The notes under the pieces were generated by a model, which searched no databases, was not told the DNA's origin, and saw only the letters and a program-made list of their open reading frames with translations. This document shows positions 55,582 through 64,000 of a stretch of DNA of 64,000 nucleotides, piece after piece. Location: positions 10,829,001 to 10,893,000 of the forward strand of contig NZ_CP117866.1 of the NCBI RefSeq assembly GCF_028736035.1, given 5' to 3'. Source of the DNA: Streptomyces sp. T12. GTDB lineage: Bacteria; Actinomycetota; Actinomycetes; Streptomycetales; Streptomycetaceae. Both the position numbers and the translations under genes were made by a program. Position 1 is the first letter of the stretch; every line of letters starts with the position of its first letter.

Positions 55582-56340
55582 TTATGGCCTCCGGATCAGA
55601 GGCGCGTCGGTGCGGGCGGCGATGTCCTCGGCGCTCACATCCGGACCGCACTGGCACGAGAGTGAGGCCATGGGGCGTGATGGCGCCGTGGACGAGGTCC
55701 ATCGCACCGCCCATGCCCTTGATCATCTTGCCGGGGATCATCCAGTTGGCCAGGTCGCCGGCTGCACAGGCCTGCAGGGCGCCGAGCGCGGCGGTGTCGA
55801 TGTGGCCGCCCCGGATCATGCCGAACGACAGTGCTGAGTCGAAGAAGGAGGCCCCCGGCAGTACGGTGACGGTCTCCTTGCCCGCGTTGATCAGGTCGGG
55901 GTCGACGTCGTCCTCGATGGGGTACGGGCCGGTGGGAGGTGGCCGGGGATGAGGGTGGGCAGGCCGATGCCCGGGTTGACGTAGGAGCCGTCGCTGAGTT
56001 CGGCGGCGGCGCGGGCGGCCATGTGGTCGCGGGTCCACCCCGGTTGCGTACGGACGGTGGTGCTCATGTGCGTACGGCCCTCTTCTCCGGGCTCAGCGCG
56101 CCCGGCTCGACGAGTTCCTCCACCTCGGCGACGGTGATGCTGCCCGCCATCGCGGCCAGCGGGTTGAAGTGGGCGGCGGACTTGCGGAAGACCAGGTTCC
56201 CGTGGCGGTCGCAGGGCCAGGCCCGTACGAGGGTGAAGTCGGTGGTGATGCCGTGTTCGAGGACGCACGTGCGGTCGGTGAAGTCGCGGGTCTCCTTGGG
56301 CTGGGAGGCCGCGGCGACCGTGCCCCGTATCCGGCTCATC
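55582..56340 (-). pseudogene. 3-oxoacid CoA-transferase subunits A and B, decayed
   Basis: Subunit A survives as its C-terminal third ([40 protein letters not shown]) and ends early with an ATGA overlap to subunit B at 56064-56067. Subunit B begins normally ([18 protein letters not shown]), then lacks about 20 residues that should include the catalytic Glu region, resumes at [20 protein letters not shown] and [20 protein letters not shown], lacks about 50 more, and ends out of frame with [17 protein letters not shown] at 55582. At least three internal deletions make it non-functional. Confidence 0.85.
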
Positions 56341-56442
56341 CATGCCATGGATGGGATTCGCCCGGCGCACTCGGGTACGGCGCCCGTGGCGTCGGCGGGG
56401 TCGGCGCCCTCGACCTGGCCGGTGGTGATCAGATGCGGGGCG

Positions 56443-56473
56443 GTTTGAAGATTCAAACGATGCTGCCTAGAAT
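56443..56473 (+). promoter_or_regulatory. MarR operator and -10 box of the marR-type gene
   Basis: GTTTGAAGATTCAAAC (56443-56458) is a perfect palindrome with a two-base centre. TAGAAT (56468-56473) is a good -10 element seven bases before the ATG at 56480, which implies a leaderless transcript. The palindrome covers the -35 region, so the regulator should repress itself. Confidence 0.7.
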
Positions 56474-56479
56474 GTGACC

Positions 56480-56986
56480 ATGCCCACGACGCCACGCTGG
56501 CTGGACACCGAGGAACGACGAGCCTGGCTCGCCTACGTCGAGTTCTCCACTCACCTGTCCGACCACCTGAACCGCCAGCTACGACGGGACGCGGGGCTGA
56601 CGCATGCCGACTACACCCTGCTCGCCCACCTCTCCTCCGTCCCCGACCAGACCCTGACGATGTCCGAGCTGGCCGAGCGCCTGAAGATCACCCGCAGTCG
56701 ACTCACTCATGCCGTGACCCGCCTTCAGCAGGCCGGTTACGTGGACCGCTGCGACGACCCGGCAAACCGGCGCAACCAGCTTGCCGTGCTCACCGCGCAG
56801 GGGAGCCGGCTTCTGGAGCGGGCGGCCCCCGGCCACGTCGAGGCCGTACGTCGCGCCGTCTTCGACGCACTGACCCCCGAACAGGTGCTCCAGTTCGCGG
56901 AGATCGGTGAGGCCATCAACGCCGCACTGCAACGCGTGGACGCCGCACAAGACGATCAGGAGGTACTGCCCTGGCGTCGGAGGTAG
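56480..56986 (+). CDS. MarR family transcriptional regulator
   Basis: 168 residues with the MarR winged helix: LTHADYTLLAHLSS, LTMSELAERLKITRSRLTHAV (recognition helix), RLQQAGYVDRCDDPANRRNQLA (wing) and a C-terminal dimer helix. No Cys in the sensing region suggests a ligand-binding rather than thiol sensor. ATG 56480 fits a leaderless start; GTG 56474 would overlap the -10 box. The same 16-base palindrome occurs here and twice before the DUF6069 gene, which identifies a likely target. The decayed CoA-transferase genes start divergently and may once have been controlled too. Confidence 0.88.
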   Translation: MPTTPRWLDTEERRAWLAYVEFSTHLSDHLNRQLRRDAGLTHADYTLLAHLSSVPDQTLTMSELAERLKITRSRLTHAVTRLQQAGYVDRCDDPANRRNQLAVLTAQGSRLLERAAPGHVEAVRRAVFDALTPEQVLQFAEIGEAINAALQRVDAAQDDQEVLPWRRR

Positions 56987-57267
56987 GGCGGTCTGATCTC
57001 GGTGGCACGCCAGGCGTCCTGGCCGTGATCCGCAGCGGTGAGCGGTCGGCATGACACGTGCCGGCGGGCCACGGGGGCGACTCCGGCGTGAATCTCGCCC
57101 GCGTGTCCTCCCCGAGGCCGGGAACCGGTGCGCGGACGCCGGTCGGGTTGGCGCGTTTGGTCAGGCGGTGCGGGTGCCGGAGTCGGGGCGACCGCGCAGC
57201 GGTGCGTCCCCGGTGTCCGGGGGCCGCACCAGCTGCTGGAGGCCAGGGCCGTAGCGGGCGCGCAGTT

Positions 57268-57384
57268 CGTCGGGGAAGCGCTTGCCGGGCCAGCAGGCCT
57301 CGCAGCGGCGGCCCGACGACGCCGGCGGCGTAGTTCGAGGCGGTGATGACGAACCTGCGGTCGCTCACCGCGGCGTCGAAACGC
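57268..57384 (-). pseudogene. Possible LysR-type regulator fragment
   Basis: FDAAVSDRRFVITASNYAAG, then VVGPPLRGL on the minus strand resembles the first strand of LysR substrate-binding domains (D-R-x-F-x-I-x-x-S-x-Y). It is short and isolated; homology ends near 57268. In 56987-57267 I see no other recognisable gene. Confidence 0.3.
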
Positions 57385-57669
57385 CGAGCTGGCGGCCGGT
57401 ATCGGCTGGTAGCGCAGCCGTCTCCCGCATCAGCTCGGCCGTATGGAACGGCGGGGCCCGATCCGGCCGAGGAGTGCGCCACCGACAGCCGGCGCGCTGA
57501 GGTGGTGCTCACGGCCGACGGCGCGCAAGCCTTCCGGAACGCTTCCCTGCCGCACCTGCGCGCCGTCCGTGGGCTGTTCGTCCATCCCCTCACACCGGAC
57601 GACGTTGCCGCGGCCGATCGGATCGCGACGGCACTGCGCGGTCGTCTGACGGCGCTGCGCACCTCCTGA
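57385..57669 (+). pseudogene. MarR-type regulator fragment
   Basis: The frame ending at 57669 encodes ECATDSRRAEVVLTADGAQA followed by LPHLRAVRGLFVHPLTPDDV, the wing and C-terminal helices of a MarR protein. The recognition-helix region just before (AVSRISSAV; MERRGPIRP) is spread over other frames, so the gene is frameshifted and lacks its N-terminus. Confidence 0.6.
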
Positions 57670-57771
57670 GCACTGCCCCGGCCGTTGCGGGTGTGCGGCA
57701 CACGGCCTGTGACAGTATCGGCTGTGGACGCAGGGCCGCATGCTGGTGTTGAGGGCAGAGGAACGAGTGAC

Positions 57772-58788
57772 ATGAACCGGCCACCAGGAATGATGGATGT
57801 GGCACGGGAGGCCGGCGTCTCGCACATCACCGTCTCCAGGGTCATCAACGGTCATCCGTCGGTACGGCCGGAGACCCGCGCCCGGGTCGAGGCTGCGATC
57901 CAGAAGCTCGGCTACCGCCGCAACAGCGTGGCCAGGGCCCTCAAGAGCCGCCGTTCGTCGACGATCGGCGTGGTGATCGTCGGGTCGGACCTCTTCGAGC
58001 TGCCCCGCATCCTCCTGGGTGTGGAGACGGCCGCCAAGCAGGCCGGTTACTGGGTGAGTCTGGCGAGCCGGCAGGGCGAGAGCACCACCGGTGACCTCGT
58101 GGAGACACTGCAGCGGCTCACCGATCAGTCGGTGGAGGCGATCGCGGTCGTCGCCGACCGTCCCCTCGCCGTGGAGGCGCTGTCCGGCCTCGTCTTCGAG
58201 GTGCCGGTGGCGGTGGTGATGTCCGGCAGCGTGCCCAACCCCGATCTGAGCTTCGTCGAGGTCGACCAGGAACTCGGCGCCCGTCTCGCGGTGCGGCACC
58301 TCCTCGATCTCGGACACAGGCACATCGCCCACCTGACGGGCGCCCTGCGCACCTTTGACGCCCGGGCCCGCGTCGACGGCTGGCAGGCCGAGCTCGCCAC
58401 CGCGGGCGCGGAGGGGATCATGCTCGAAGGGGACTTCAGCGCGGAGAGCGGCTTCCGCCTCGCCCACCAGCTCTGCGCGGACGGCACCGACCTGCCGACC
58501 GCGGTCTTCGCGGGCAACGACCAGATGGCGATGGGAGCGCTGGCGGCGTTCGCGGAGCGGGGTGTGATGGTGCCACAGGACGTGTCGCTCGTCGGGTTCG
58601 ACGACATGAAGGGCTCGGGCTACCTCGTGCCCGCCCTGACCACGGTCCGACAGGACTTCGCCCACCTGGGCATGAGCGCCATCGAACTGCTGGTCAGGAT
58701 GCTGGGCGGGGAACCAGCGGAACGACAGAAGATCACCCCGGAACTCGTCGTACGGCGCAGCACCGCCGCTCCCCGCGCCGATTCCTGA
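57772..58788 (+). CDS. LacI family transcriptional regulator
   Basis: 338 residues. The DNA-binding helix-turn-helix and hinge are clear: MMDVAREAGVSHITVSRVIN followed by PETRARVEAAIQKLGYRRN. The periplasmic-binding-protein-like sugar domain follows (TIGVVIVGSDLFELPRILLG; VSLVGFDDMKGSGYLVPALT). ATG 57772 with AGAGGAA upstream is preferred over a GTG 29 codons earlier. The palindrome TGTTAACGTTAACA at 61637, between the divergent GH43 and permease/GH1 genes, is a plausible binding site. The inducer is probably a xylo- or gluco-oligosaccharide. Confidence 0.88.
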   Translation: MNRPPGMMDVAREAGVSHITVSRVINGHPSVRPETRARVEAAIQKLGYRRNSVARALKSRRSSTIGVVIVGSDLFELPRILLGVETAAKQAGYWVSLASRQGESTTGDLVETLQRLTDQSVEAIAVVADRPLAVEALSGLVFEVPVAVVMSGSVPNPDLSFVEVDQELGARLAVRHLLDLGHRHIAHLTGALRTFDARARVDGWQAELATAGAEGIMLEGDFSAESGFRLAHQLCADGTDLPTAVFAGNDQMAMGALAAFAERGVMVPQDVSLVGFDDMKGSGYLVPALTTVRQDFAHLGMSAIELLVRMLGGEPAERQKITPELVVRRSTAAPRADS

Positions 58789-58981
58789 AGCGTGGCGCCG
58801 AAGCACGGCACCGAAGCGTGACGCCGAAGCATGGCGCCGATTCGAAAGTTTCGCTGTTCTGTCGCGCTGTTGCCGGAGTGCCGCCGTCAGTAGCGTCGTG
58901 CGGGCAAGCCGTGGTGCCGTTGAAGCAGCACAGGGAAGTGGCCCTCGCCAGGGGGCGTCACCCGAGGAGTACGAACAGCAC

Positions 58982-59953
58982 ATGCGTTATCGGGAACTCG
59001 GCCGCACCGGGCTGACCGTGTCCGAGATCGGCTACGGAGCCTGGGGGCTGGGCCAGGGGGCCTGGGTCGGCGCCGACGACGACTCCGGCGTACGTGCCTT
59101 GCACCGCGCCCTCGACCTGGGCGTCACCTTCATCGACACCGCCCGGGCGTACGACCGCAGCGAACGCGTCGTCGGCCGTGCGCTCAGGGAGCTTCCAGGC
59201 GGCGGGGACGGCGTGCACGTGGCGACGAAGGTCGGGCCGAAAGTGCCGGTCTCCCTCTCGCCGAGCGGACTGGACCCCATGGAGGCGTTCCCCGGCTCGC
59301 ACCTGCGCGAGAGCCTGGAGACCAGCCTGCGCGAACTGGGCCGCGATCACGTCGACCTCCTCCAGCTGCACACCTGGGAGGACGAATGGACCGGCCGCGG
59401 CGACTGGCTGGAGACGGTGGACGCCCTCAAGCAGGAGGGCAAGATCAGGTCCTTCGGGATCTCCGTCAAGGACCACCAGCCCGAGAACGTGCTCGCGGTG
59501 CTGCGCACCGGGGTTCTGGACACGGTCCAGGTCATCTACAACGTCTTCGAGCAGGCACCGTCCGATGCGCTGCTGCCGGCCTGCGCGGAGTACGGCGTGG
59601 GTGTGATCGGGCGGGTCGCACTCGACGAAGGCGCCCTCACCGGCTCGATCCGGACGGGCGTCACCTTCCCGGAGGGCGACTGGCGTAACTGGTACTTCAG
59701 GGACGACCGGCCCGCCCAGGTCGAGAAGCGCGTGGACGGGATCCTCGCCGACCTGGGGATCGATGTCGAGGAACTCCCGTCCACCGCCCTGCGGTTCGCC
59801 CTCGCCGGGCAGGCGGTCTCCACCGTCATCGTCGGGATGCGCTCCCTGAGGAACGTGGAACGCAACGCGGCGATCGCCGACGCACCGCCGCTCACCCCGC
59901 AGCAACTCTCGCTGCTGGCCAAGCACCGCTGGGTGAAGAACTTCTACGGCTGA
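58982..59953 (+). CDS. Aldo/keto reductase
   Basis: A 323-residue (beta/alpha)8 NADPH-dependent reductase. The catalytic tetrad is visible: Asp and Tyr in FIDTARAYDRSE, Lys in VATKVG and His in LLQLHTWEDE. The C-terminal cofactor region is VSTVIVGMRSLRNVERNAAI. ATG 58982 (MRYRELGRTG) is the typical start; upstream in-frame codons lack homology. It lies 193 bases after the LacI regulator and faces the GH43 gene, so it may act on a sugar or glycoside product, or on an unrelated aldehyde. Confidence 0.88.
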   Translation: MRYRELGRTGLTVSEIGYGAWGLGQGAWVGADDDSGVRALHRALDLGVTFIDTARAYDRSERVVGRALRELPGGGDGVHVATKVGPKVPVSLSPSGLDPMEAFPGSHLRESLETSLRELGRDHVDLLQLHTWEDEWTGRGDWLETVDALKQEGKIRSFGISVKDHQPENVLAVLRTGVLDTVQVIYNVFEQAPSDALLPACAEYGVGVIGRVALDEGALTGSIRTGVTFPEGDWRNWYFRDDRPAQVEKRVDGILADLGIDVEELPSTALRFALAGQAVSTVIVGMRSLRNVERNAAIADAPPLTPQQLSLLAKHRWVKNFYG

Positions 59954-59984
59954 TCCGTGCCCGCGCTCGCTTGTAGGCGCGCCG

Positions 59985-61571
59985 TCAACTGCAGCTGCCC
60001 ACCCGTGTCGCCGTTCTCGGCCGGCCCGGGTGGGGCGCGTACTCGAACCAGCGCACATGCGCGTCGCCCGCGCCGGCTTCAGCCTCGCCGACGCCGTACA
60101 GGCCGATATGGACACCGACGAACCCGCCGGCCCGTTCCGTGCTGAAGAAAGGGCGGTCGATGCTGCCGAGGGTCGTCCAGGTGCGGTCCTCGACGTGGAA
60201 CGTGTAGCCGGATTCGTCGCTGTCGACCACGAGGACGACGTCGCCGTCCGTCACGGCGACCGACGCGAGGCGGGTGTCGGTACCTGCTTCGTGGGCGGTG
60301 AGTACGACGTGAGGGGTTCCGAAGGCGTCGACGGTCAGCGCGAGGGTGGCGTGGTGGTTGTGCTGGAAGACGACCAGCCCGGCTGCCTGCGTCGGCGCGG
60401 CGGCAGCGAAGCGGATTCGGGCCCTGGCGCGCATGCGGAGATGCTGCTGACGGCGCGCGACGAACGCGGGAGTGCCCGTCGAGGTCAGGGGCTCGGGGGA
60501 CAGGCGGATGGTCAGGCCGCCTTCCCCGGGGCTGGGCGAGACGAGATGGTCGACCGGTCCGCGCAGGCTGTTCCATTCCGGGCCGAGCACCGTGCCGGTG
60601 AAGTCGTCCCGCACCGGCCCGCCCGGGCCCACGGCCGCCGCGGTGACTCCCGCGGGCAGCCGCTCCGACAGCCTCACCCGCCCGGTGTCCGGTGCGAAGA
60701 CGGGGCCTCTGGCGGTCCATTCGACCGGGACCAGGAACACCTCGCGGCCGAGCGTATGCGTGCCGTCGATCGGTCGTACTCCCAGAGCGACGGCCCAGGT
60801 CTCTCCGGCGGGGGTGTCGACGAGGTCGACGTGTCCGACGTTGTGTATCGGTTCCGCCGCCCCGCGGTGGCGGTGGGTGAGCAGGGGGCTCCTGGGATCC
60901 GTGGTGTACGGGCCGGTGACGACGTCGGAACGGGCCGCGGTCACGGCGTGATGGTGTTCGGTGCCGCCCTCCGCGCCGATCAGGTAGTAGACGCCGTCCC
61001 GTTTGTACACGTGCGGCGCCTCCACCCAGGCACCGCGCATCGCCCCGTACCAAAGGATGTGGGTCGGGCCGGTCAACGCCAGTGTCTCCAGGTCGAGTTC
61101 GCGCATCCACAGTTCCCCGGGGCCGGTCTCCTCCGGGCGGGCGGCGTCGCGGCATGCGGTGAACCAGCAGCGGCCGTCGTCGTCGAAGAACAGCGAGGGA
61201 TCGATGCCCTCCGCCTCCAGCACGATCGGGTCCGACCACGGACCGGCGGGGTCGGAGGCGGTGCAGAGGAACGTGGTGCTGCCCTGACGGCCTCTCGCCA
61301 GCGTCACGACCACGTAGAAGGTGCCCTCGTGATGGCGGATGGTGGCTGCCCAGAGGCCGTCCGAGACATCGAGCCCGGTCAGCGACACCTGGGACGGCCG
61401 GTGCACCACGTGGCCCAGCGGTCTCCAGTTCACCAGGTCGCGGCTGTGGAAGACCGGGAGCCCGGGATAGTACGCGAACGATGACGTGACCAGGTAGAAG
61501 TTCTCCCCGACCCGGCAGATCGAGGGGTCCGGATGACTGCCGGCGAGAACGGGGTTGGCGAAGGTCGGCAC
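59985..61571 (-). CDS. GH43 family beta-xylosidase/arabinosidase
   Basis: 528 residues. The five-bladed propeller domain (1-320) has the catalytic base D15 (GSHPDPSICR), the pKa-modulating Asp at about 124 (GIDPSLFF) and the acid Glu at about 184 (GAWVEAPHVY). A C-terminal beta-sandwich (about 325-520) contains LVVFQHNHHATLALTVDAFG, typical of GH43 beta-xylosidases. No signal peptide, so it acts on imported oligosaccharides. ATG 61571 is divergent from the permease remnant and GH1 gene, with a LacI-type operator 66-79 bases upstream. Confidence 0.9.
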   Translation of the reverse strand: MPTFANPVLAGSHPDPSICRVGENFYLVTSSFAYYPGLPVFHSRDLVNWRPLGHVVHRPSQVSLTGLDVSDGLWAATIRHHEGTFYVVVTLARGRQGSTTFLCTASDPAGPWSDPIVLEAEGIDPSLFFDDDGRCWFTACRDAARPEETGPGELWMRELDLETLALTGPTHILWYGAMRGAWVEAPHVYKRDGVYYLIGAEGGTEHHHAVTAARSDVVTGPYTTDPRSPLLTHRHRGAAEPIHNVGHVDLVDTPAGETWAVALGVRPIDGTHTLGREVFLVPVEWTARGPVFAPDTGRVRLSERLPAGVTAAAVGPGGPVRDDFTGTVLGPEWNSLRGPVDHLVSPSPGEGGLTIRLSPEPLTSTGTPAFVARRQQHLRMRARARIRFAAAAPTQAAGLVVFQHNHHATLALTVDAFGTPHVVLTAHEAGTDTRLASVAVTDGDVVLVVDSDESGYTFHVEDRTWTTLGSIDRPFFSTERAGGFVGVHIGLYGVGEAEAGAGDAHVRWFEYAPHPGRPRTATRVGSCS

Positions 61572-61636
61572 GGGCGCACTCCGAGGCGGGTGGGGGCGGG
61601 GGAGAGGGATTCGTCGGGGTGGAGGCCTTGACAGCT

Positions 61637-61650
61637 TGTTAACGTTAACA
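61637..61650. promoter_or_regulatory. LacI-family operator between GH43 and GH1 units
   Basis: TGTTAACGTTAACA is a perfect 14-base palindrome with the central CG typical of LacI operators, the only AT-rich palindrome nearby. TTGACA at 61628-61633 immediately precedes it on the plus strand, so binding would block the rightward promoter. Confidence 0.75.
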
Positions 61651-61711
61651 TCACCTTGGTTTCTGGCAAGAGGACCGGCAGCCGACCGGAACGCACCATG
61701 TCGAAGGAGAC

Positions 61712-61948
61712 GTGAATGAGCCGTTCGTCATGTTCTCCGACCAGGGCAAATACCCGATCACGCCGGGTCTGGACACGTCCCCGTCCAAGGGCGTGGGCGA
61801 CACCGACCTCTTCCCCCTGGTCGGCCTGGGCTCGGCCGTCTCCGTCCTCCCCCTGATCGCCCTGGTCCTGAGCCTGCGGCGGCTCTGGCGCGCGGTTCCG
61901 GCGCGCGGTTCTGGCGCGCGGGGGCCGGCCAGGGGCCTGAAGGGGTGA
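61712..61948 (+). pseudogene. Sugar ABC transporter permease, C-terminal remnant
   Basis: The 78-residue frame contains LFPLVGLGSAVSVLPLIALV followed by LSLRRLWRA, which matches the last membrane helix and end of MalG/CebG-type permeases. Everything before it is missing. A good AAGGAG site sits upstream of GTG 61712 and of an out-of-frame ATG at 61716, which looks like the start of a different, lost gene. I infer one deletion that joined the 5' end of a transporter operon to the tail of its last permease gene, leaving the beta-glucosidase intact behind the original promoter. Confidence 0.6.
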
Positions 61949-61985
61949 CCCGATCCTTACCGATACTCATCAGAAAGAGGCGTGC

Positions 61986-63446
61986 ATGCCGACAGCCTGG
62001 CAGGAACCCGCCGAGCCCCTGTCCTTCCCCGCCCACTTCATCCTCGGCTCCGCGACCGCCGCCTACCAGATCGAAGGCGCCGCCACCGAGGACGGCCGCG
62101 GTCCCTCCATCTGGGACACCTACTCCCACACCCCGGGCAAGACATGGAACGGCGACACCGGTGACGTCGCCGCCGACCACTACCACCGCCTCGAGGACGA
62201 CCTCGATCTCATGGCGTCCCTGGGCCTGCAGGCCTACCGGTTCTCCCTCGCCTGGCCGCGTATCCAGCCCACCGGCCGGGGCCCGGCCAACCCCAAGGGG
62301 CTGGACTTCTACAGCCGTCTGGTCGACGGCCTTCTCGCCCGGGGCATCACCCCGGTCGCCACCCTCTACCACTGGGACCTGCCCCAGGCCCTCGAAGACA
62401 CCGGCGGCTGGACGAACCGCGCCACCGCCCACGCCTTCGCCGACTACGCCCGTATCGTCGGCGAAGCCCTCGGCGACCGCGTCGCGATCTGGACCACCCT
62501 GAACGAACCGTGGTGCTCCGCCTACCTCGGCTACGGATCCGGAGCCCACGCCCCCGGCCGCACCGACGGCGCCGCGGCACTGAAGGCGGTGCATCACCTC
62601 AACCTCGCCCACGGCCTGGCGGTTCAGCAGCTCAGGGCGGTCACCACCAATGATCCGCAGTACTCCGTCACCCTGAACTTCCACGTCCTGAGGGGCAAGG
62701 GCGACGGCGGCGAAGAGGCCGTGCGCCGCATCGACGCGCTGGCCAACCGCTCCTTCACCGAACCCCTGCTGCGCGGCCACTACCCGGAGGACCTCATCGA
62801 GGACACCGCCGCCGTCACCGACTGGGCGTTCGTCGAGGACGGTGACCTCACCCAGATCCACCAGCCCTTGGACCTGCTCGGCGTCAACTACTACGCCACC
62901 ACCACGGTCCGCCTGTGGGACGGCGTGACACCACGTCAGAACCACGACGGCCACAAGGACATGGGCGGCTCGGCGTGGCCCGGATCGCCGCACGTCGAGT
63001 TCGTCGAACAGGACGGCCCGCACACCGCGATGGGCTGGAACATCGACCCCGACGGCCTCGAAGAACTCCTCCTCGACCTGCACACCCGGTTCCCGAACCA
63101 GCCCCTGGTCATCACGGAGAACGGAGCGGCCTTCGACGACCATCTCACCACCCGCCCCGACGGCACCCACGCCGTCCACGACCCCGAGCGTGTCGACTAC
63201 CTACGTCGCCACCTCACCGCCGCCCACCGGGCACTTGCCGCCGGTGTCGATCTGCGCGGGTACTTCGTGTGGTCGCTGATGGACAACTTCGAGTGGGGTT
63301 ACGGGTACTCCAAGCGCTTCGGCATCGTCCATGTCGACTACGACTCCCAGCGTCGTACGCTCAAGGACAGCGCCCTGTGGTACCGGGAGCTGGCACGCAC
63401 GGGGGCCGGCCGGACGCCCGGTGAGACCCGCCCGCTACCCACCTGA
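61986..63446 (+). CDS. GH1 beta-glucosidase
   Basis: A 486-residue retaining beta-glucosidase. Acid/base E174 in TLNEPW and nucleophile E378 in VITENG are both present, and [20 protein letters not shown] and [13 protein letters not shown] match the family. No signal peptide: cytoplasmic, splitting cellobiose or related disaccharides. ATG 61986 follows AAAGAGG. Together with the LacI regulator and permease remnant the locus resembles ceb/bgl loci of streptomycetes, but the transporter is gone, so substrate entry must rely on another system. Confidence 0.92.
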   Translation: MPTAWQEPAEPLSFPAHFILGSATAAYQIEGAATEDGRGPSIWDTYSHTPGKTWNGDTGDVAADHYHRLEDDLDLMASLGLQAYRFSLAWPRIQPTGRGPANPKGLDFYSRLVDGLLARGITPVATLYHWDLPQALEDTGGWTNRATAHAFADYARIVGEALGDRVAIWTTLNEPWCSAYLGYGSGAHAPGRTDGAAALKAVHHLNLAHGLAVQQLRAVTTNDPQYSVTLNFHVLRGKGDGGEEAVRRIDALANRSFTEPLLRGHYPEDLIEDTAAVTDWAFVEDGDLTQIHQPLDLLGVNYYATTTVRLWDGVTPRQNHDGHKDMGGSAWPGSPHVEFVEQDGPHTAMGWNIDPDGLEELLLDLHTRFPNQPLVITENGAAFDDHLTTRPDGTHAVHDPERVDYLRRHLTAAHRALAAGVDLRGYFVWSLMDNFEWGYGYSKRFGIVHVDYDSQRRTLKDSALWYRELARTGAGRTPGETRPLPT

Positions 63447-63448
63447 GA

Positions 63449-63495
63449 CCGTGACCGCACCCGTGCAACGGCATGGACGGGTGCGGTCGTCACGG
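63449..63495. terminator. Bidirectional hairpin between GH1 and the SnoaL-like gene
   Basis: CCGTGACCGCACCCGT (63449-63464) pairs with ACGGGTGCGGTC...CACGG (63477-63495) with a three-base bulge. It lies directly past the GH1 stop and at the end of the convergent SnoaL-like gene. Confidence 0.65.
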
Positions 63496-63912
63496 TTGCG
63501 CGTCGTCGGTCATGGCCTCACGGACCTTGGCGGTGTCCACGAACTGCTCGAAGCGGACGATCAGTCCGCCGCGTACGACGAAGTGGTGCGCGACGCGGAC
63601 GTCGATCCGCTTGCCGGTCGCCTTGTTGGCCGCCGTGTAGCGGGCCAGGACGACGACGTCCTCGCCGTCGACGACGTAGGTGTCGTCGTGGGCGATCCAG
63701 TTGTCCCACTCCTTGCCCAGCTGCTCCATGACGTTGGAGGTCACGCCCTGGGGGGTGCGGTAGGTGCCGGCCAGCGGGAAGCCGGCCATCTCCTTCCACT
63801 CCACGTCGGGGGCGAGGGTCGCACGCAGGGCTTCCAGGTCCCCGTTGGCGGACGCCAGGTACTGGCGGCGTACGACGTCGGCGGGGGCGGTGGACGTGGC
63901 GAAGTCGGTCAC
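63490..63912 (-). CDS. SnoaL-like/NTF2-fold protein
   Basis: A 140-residue NTF2-like (ketosteroid isomerase/SnoaL) domain: VVRRQYLASANGDLEALRAT, then LAPDVEWKEMAGFPLAGTY, VLARYTAANKATGK and FEQFVDTAKVREAM. The pocket Asp in APDVEW is in its usual place. I prefer GTG 63912 (MTDFATS), just after the stop of the next gene at 63915; GTG 63924 would overlap it by 10 bases. Function in this family ranges from isomerases to binding proteins; no substrate can be assigned. Confidence 0.75.
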   Translation of the reverse strand: MTDFATSTAPADVVRRQYLASANGDLEALRATLAPDVEWKEMAGFPLAGTYRTPQGVTSNVMEQLGKEWDNWIAHDDTYVVDGEDVVVLARYTAANKATGKRIDVRVAHHFVVRGGLIVRFEQFVDTAKVREAMTDDAQP

Positions 63913-63914
63913 GG

Positions 63915-64000
63915 TCAGCCCCACTTCATCTCGCCCTTGGCGACCTTGGCGCCGATCCGGGCGGCGATCAGCATGCCGTTGTCCGGGTAGCGGGCGACGA
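63915..64000 (-). CDS. Unidentified protein, C-terminal end only
   Basis: The last 27 codons of a minus-strand gene are visible, ending RYPDNGMLIAARIGAKVAKG and then EMKWG before TGA at 63917-63915. Too short to assign. Its stop is three bases before the SnoaL-like start, so the two are probably one operon. Confidence 0.5.
   Translation of the reverse strand, partial: VARYPDNGMLIAARIGAKVAKGEMKWG

Overview
The window is very GC-rich, with strong third-position GC bias and many ATGA or GTGA start/stop overlaps. Gene content (nar operons, LacI/GH pairs, tandem universal stress proteins, SARP-like winged-helix regulators) points to Streptomyces or a close actinomycete. Several genes are frameshifted, truncated or reduced to fragments, which fits a chromosome arm or accessory region that is losing genes. 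Some single-base shifts in G/C runs could instead be assembly errors.

Layout. 1-2520: tail of a NifU-type protein, an IS5-type transposase tail and a UvrD-type helicase without its 5' end. 2568-10342 (minus): narG-narH-narJ-narI followed by a VKOR protein and a DUF6457 protein. 10748-18037 (plus): hemerythrin-DUF2249 protein, small membrane protein, radical SAM protein, membrane-anchored copper nitrite reductase-like protein, CopD-like protein and a frameshifted Acg-type nitroreductase. 18100-22975 (minus): DUF3800 protein, aldehyde dehydrogenase with its likely GAF/winged-helix regulator, and a PNPOx-fold flavoprotein. 23291-32171 (plus): NarK transporter, hemerythrin and a second complete narGHJI operon. 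32295-36820: STAS remnant, DASS transporter, truncated DevS/OsdK-type sensor kinase, Hsp20, OsmC. 37020-39102 (plus): SQR-like flavoprotein, TusE/DsrC-like and DsrE-like proteins. 39677-53293: four universal stress proteins (one broken), a CtpF-like P-type ATPase, a nitroreductase-membrane fusion, AdhE, a decayed fructose PTS gene and a CBS-BON protein. 53300-57670: fragments and pseudogenes (PNPOx fold, HNH-type, amine oxidase, CoA-transferase, LysR and MarR pieces) around an intact DUF6069 gene and MarR regulator. 57772-64000: a glycoside locus (LacI regulator, aldo/keto reductase, GH43, permease remnant, GH1), then a SnoaL-like gene and the tail of another gene.

How it fits together. The middle 50 kb reads as a hypoxia and dormancy island: nitrate uptake and reduction, probable nitrite reduction, O2/NO-binding hemerythrins, fermentative AdhE, persulfide handling, and the same families that make up the DosR/DevR regulon of Mycobacterium tuberculosis (NarK, Acg, Hsp20, CBS protein, CtpF, universal stress proteins). 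I found about seven short GGGnCC-n3-GGnCCC-like inverted repeats in intergenic regions next to these genes, as expected for a DevR/OsdR-type regulator. No response regulator is in the window, and the only candidate sensor kinase has lost its N-terminal half.
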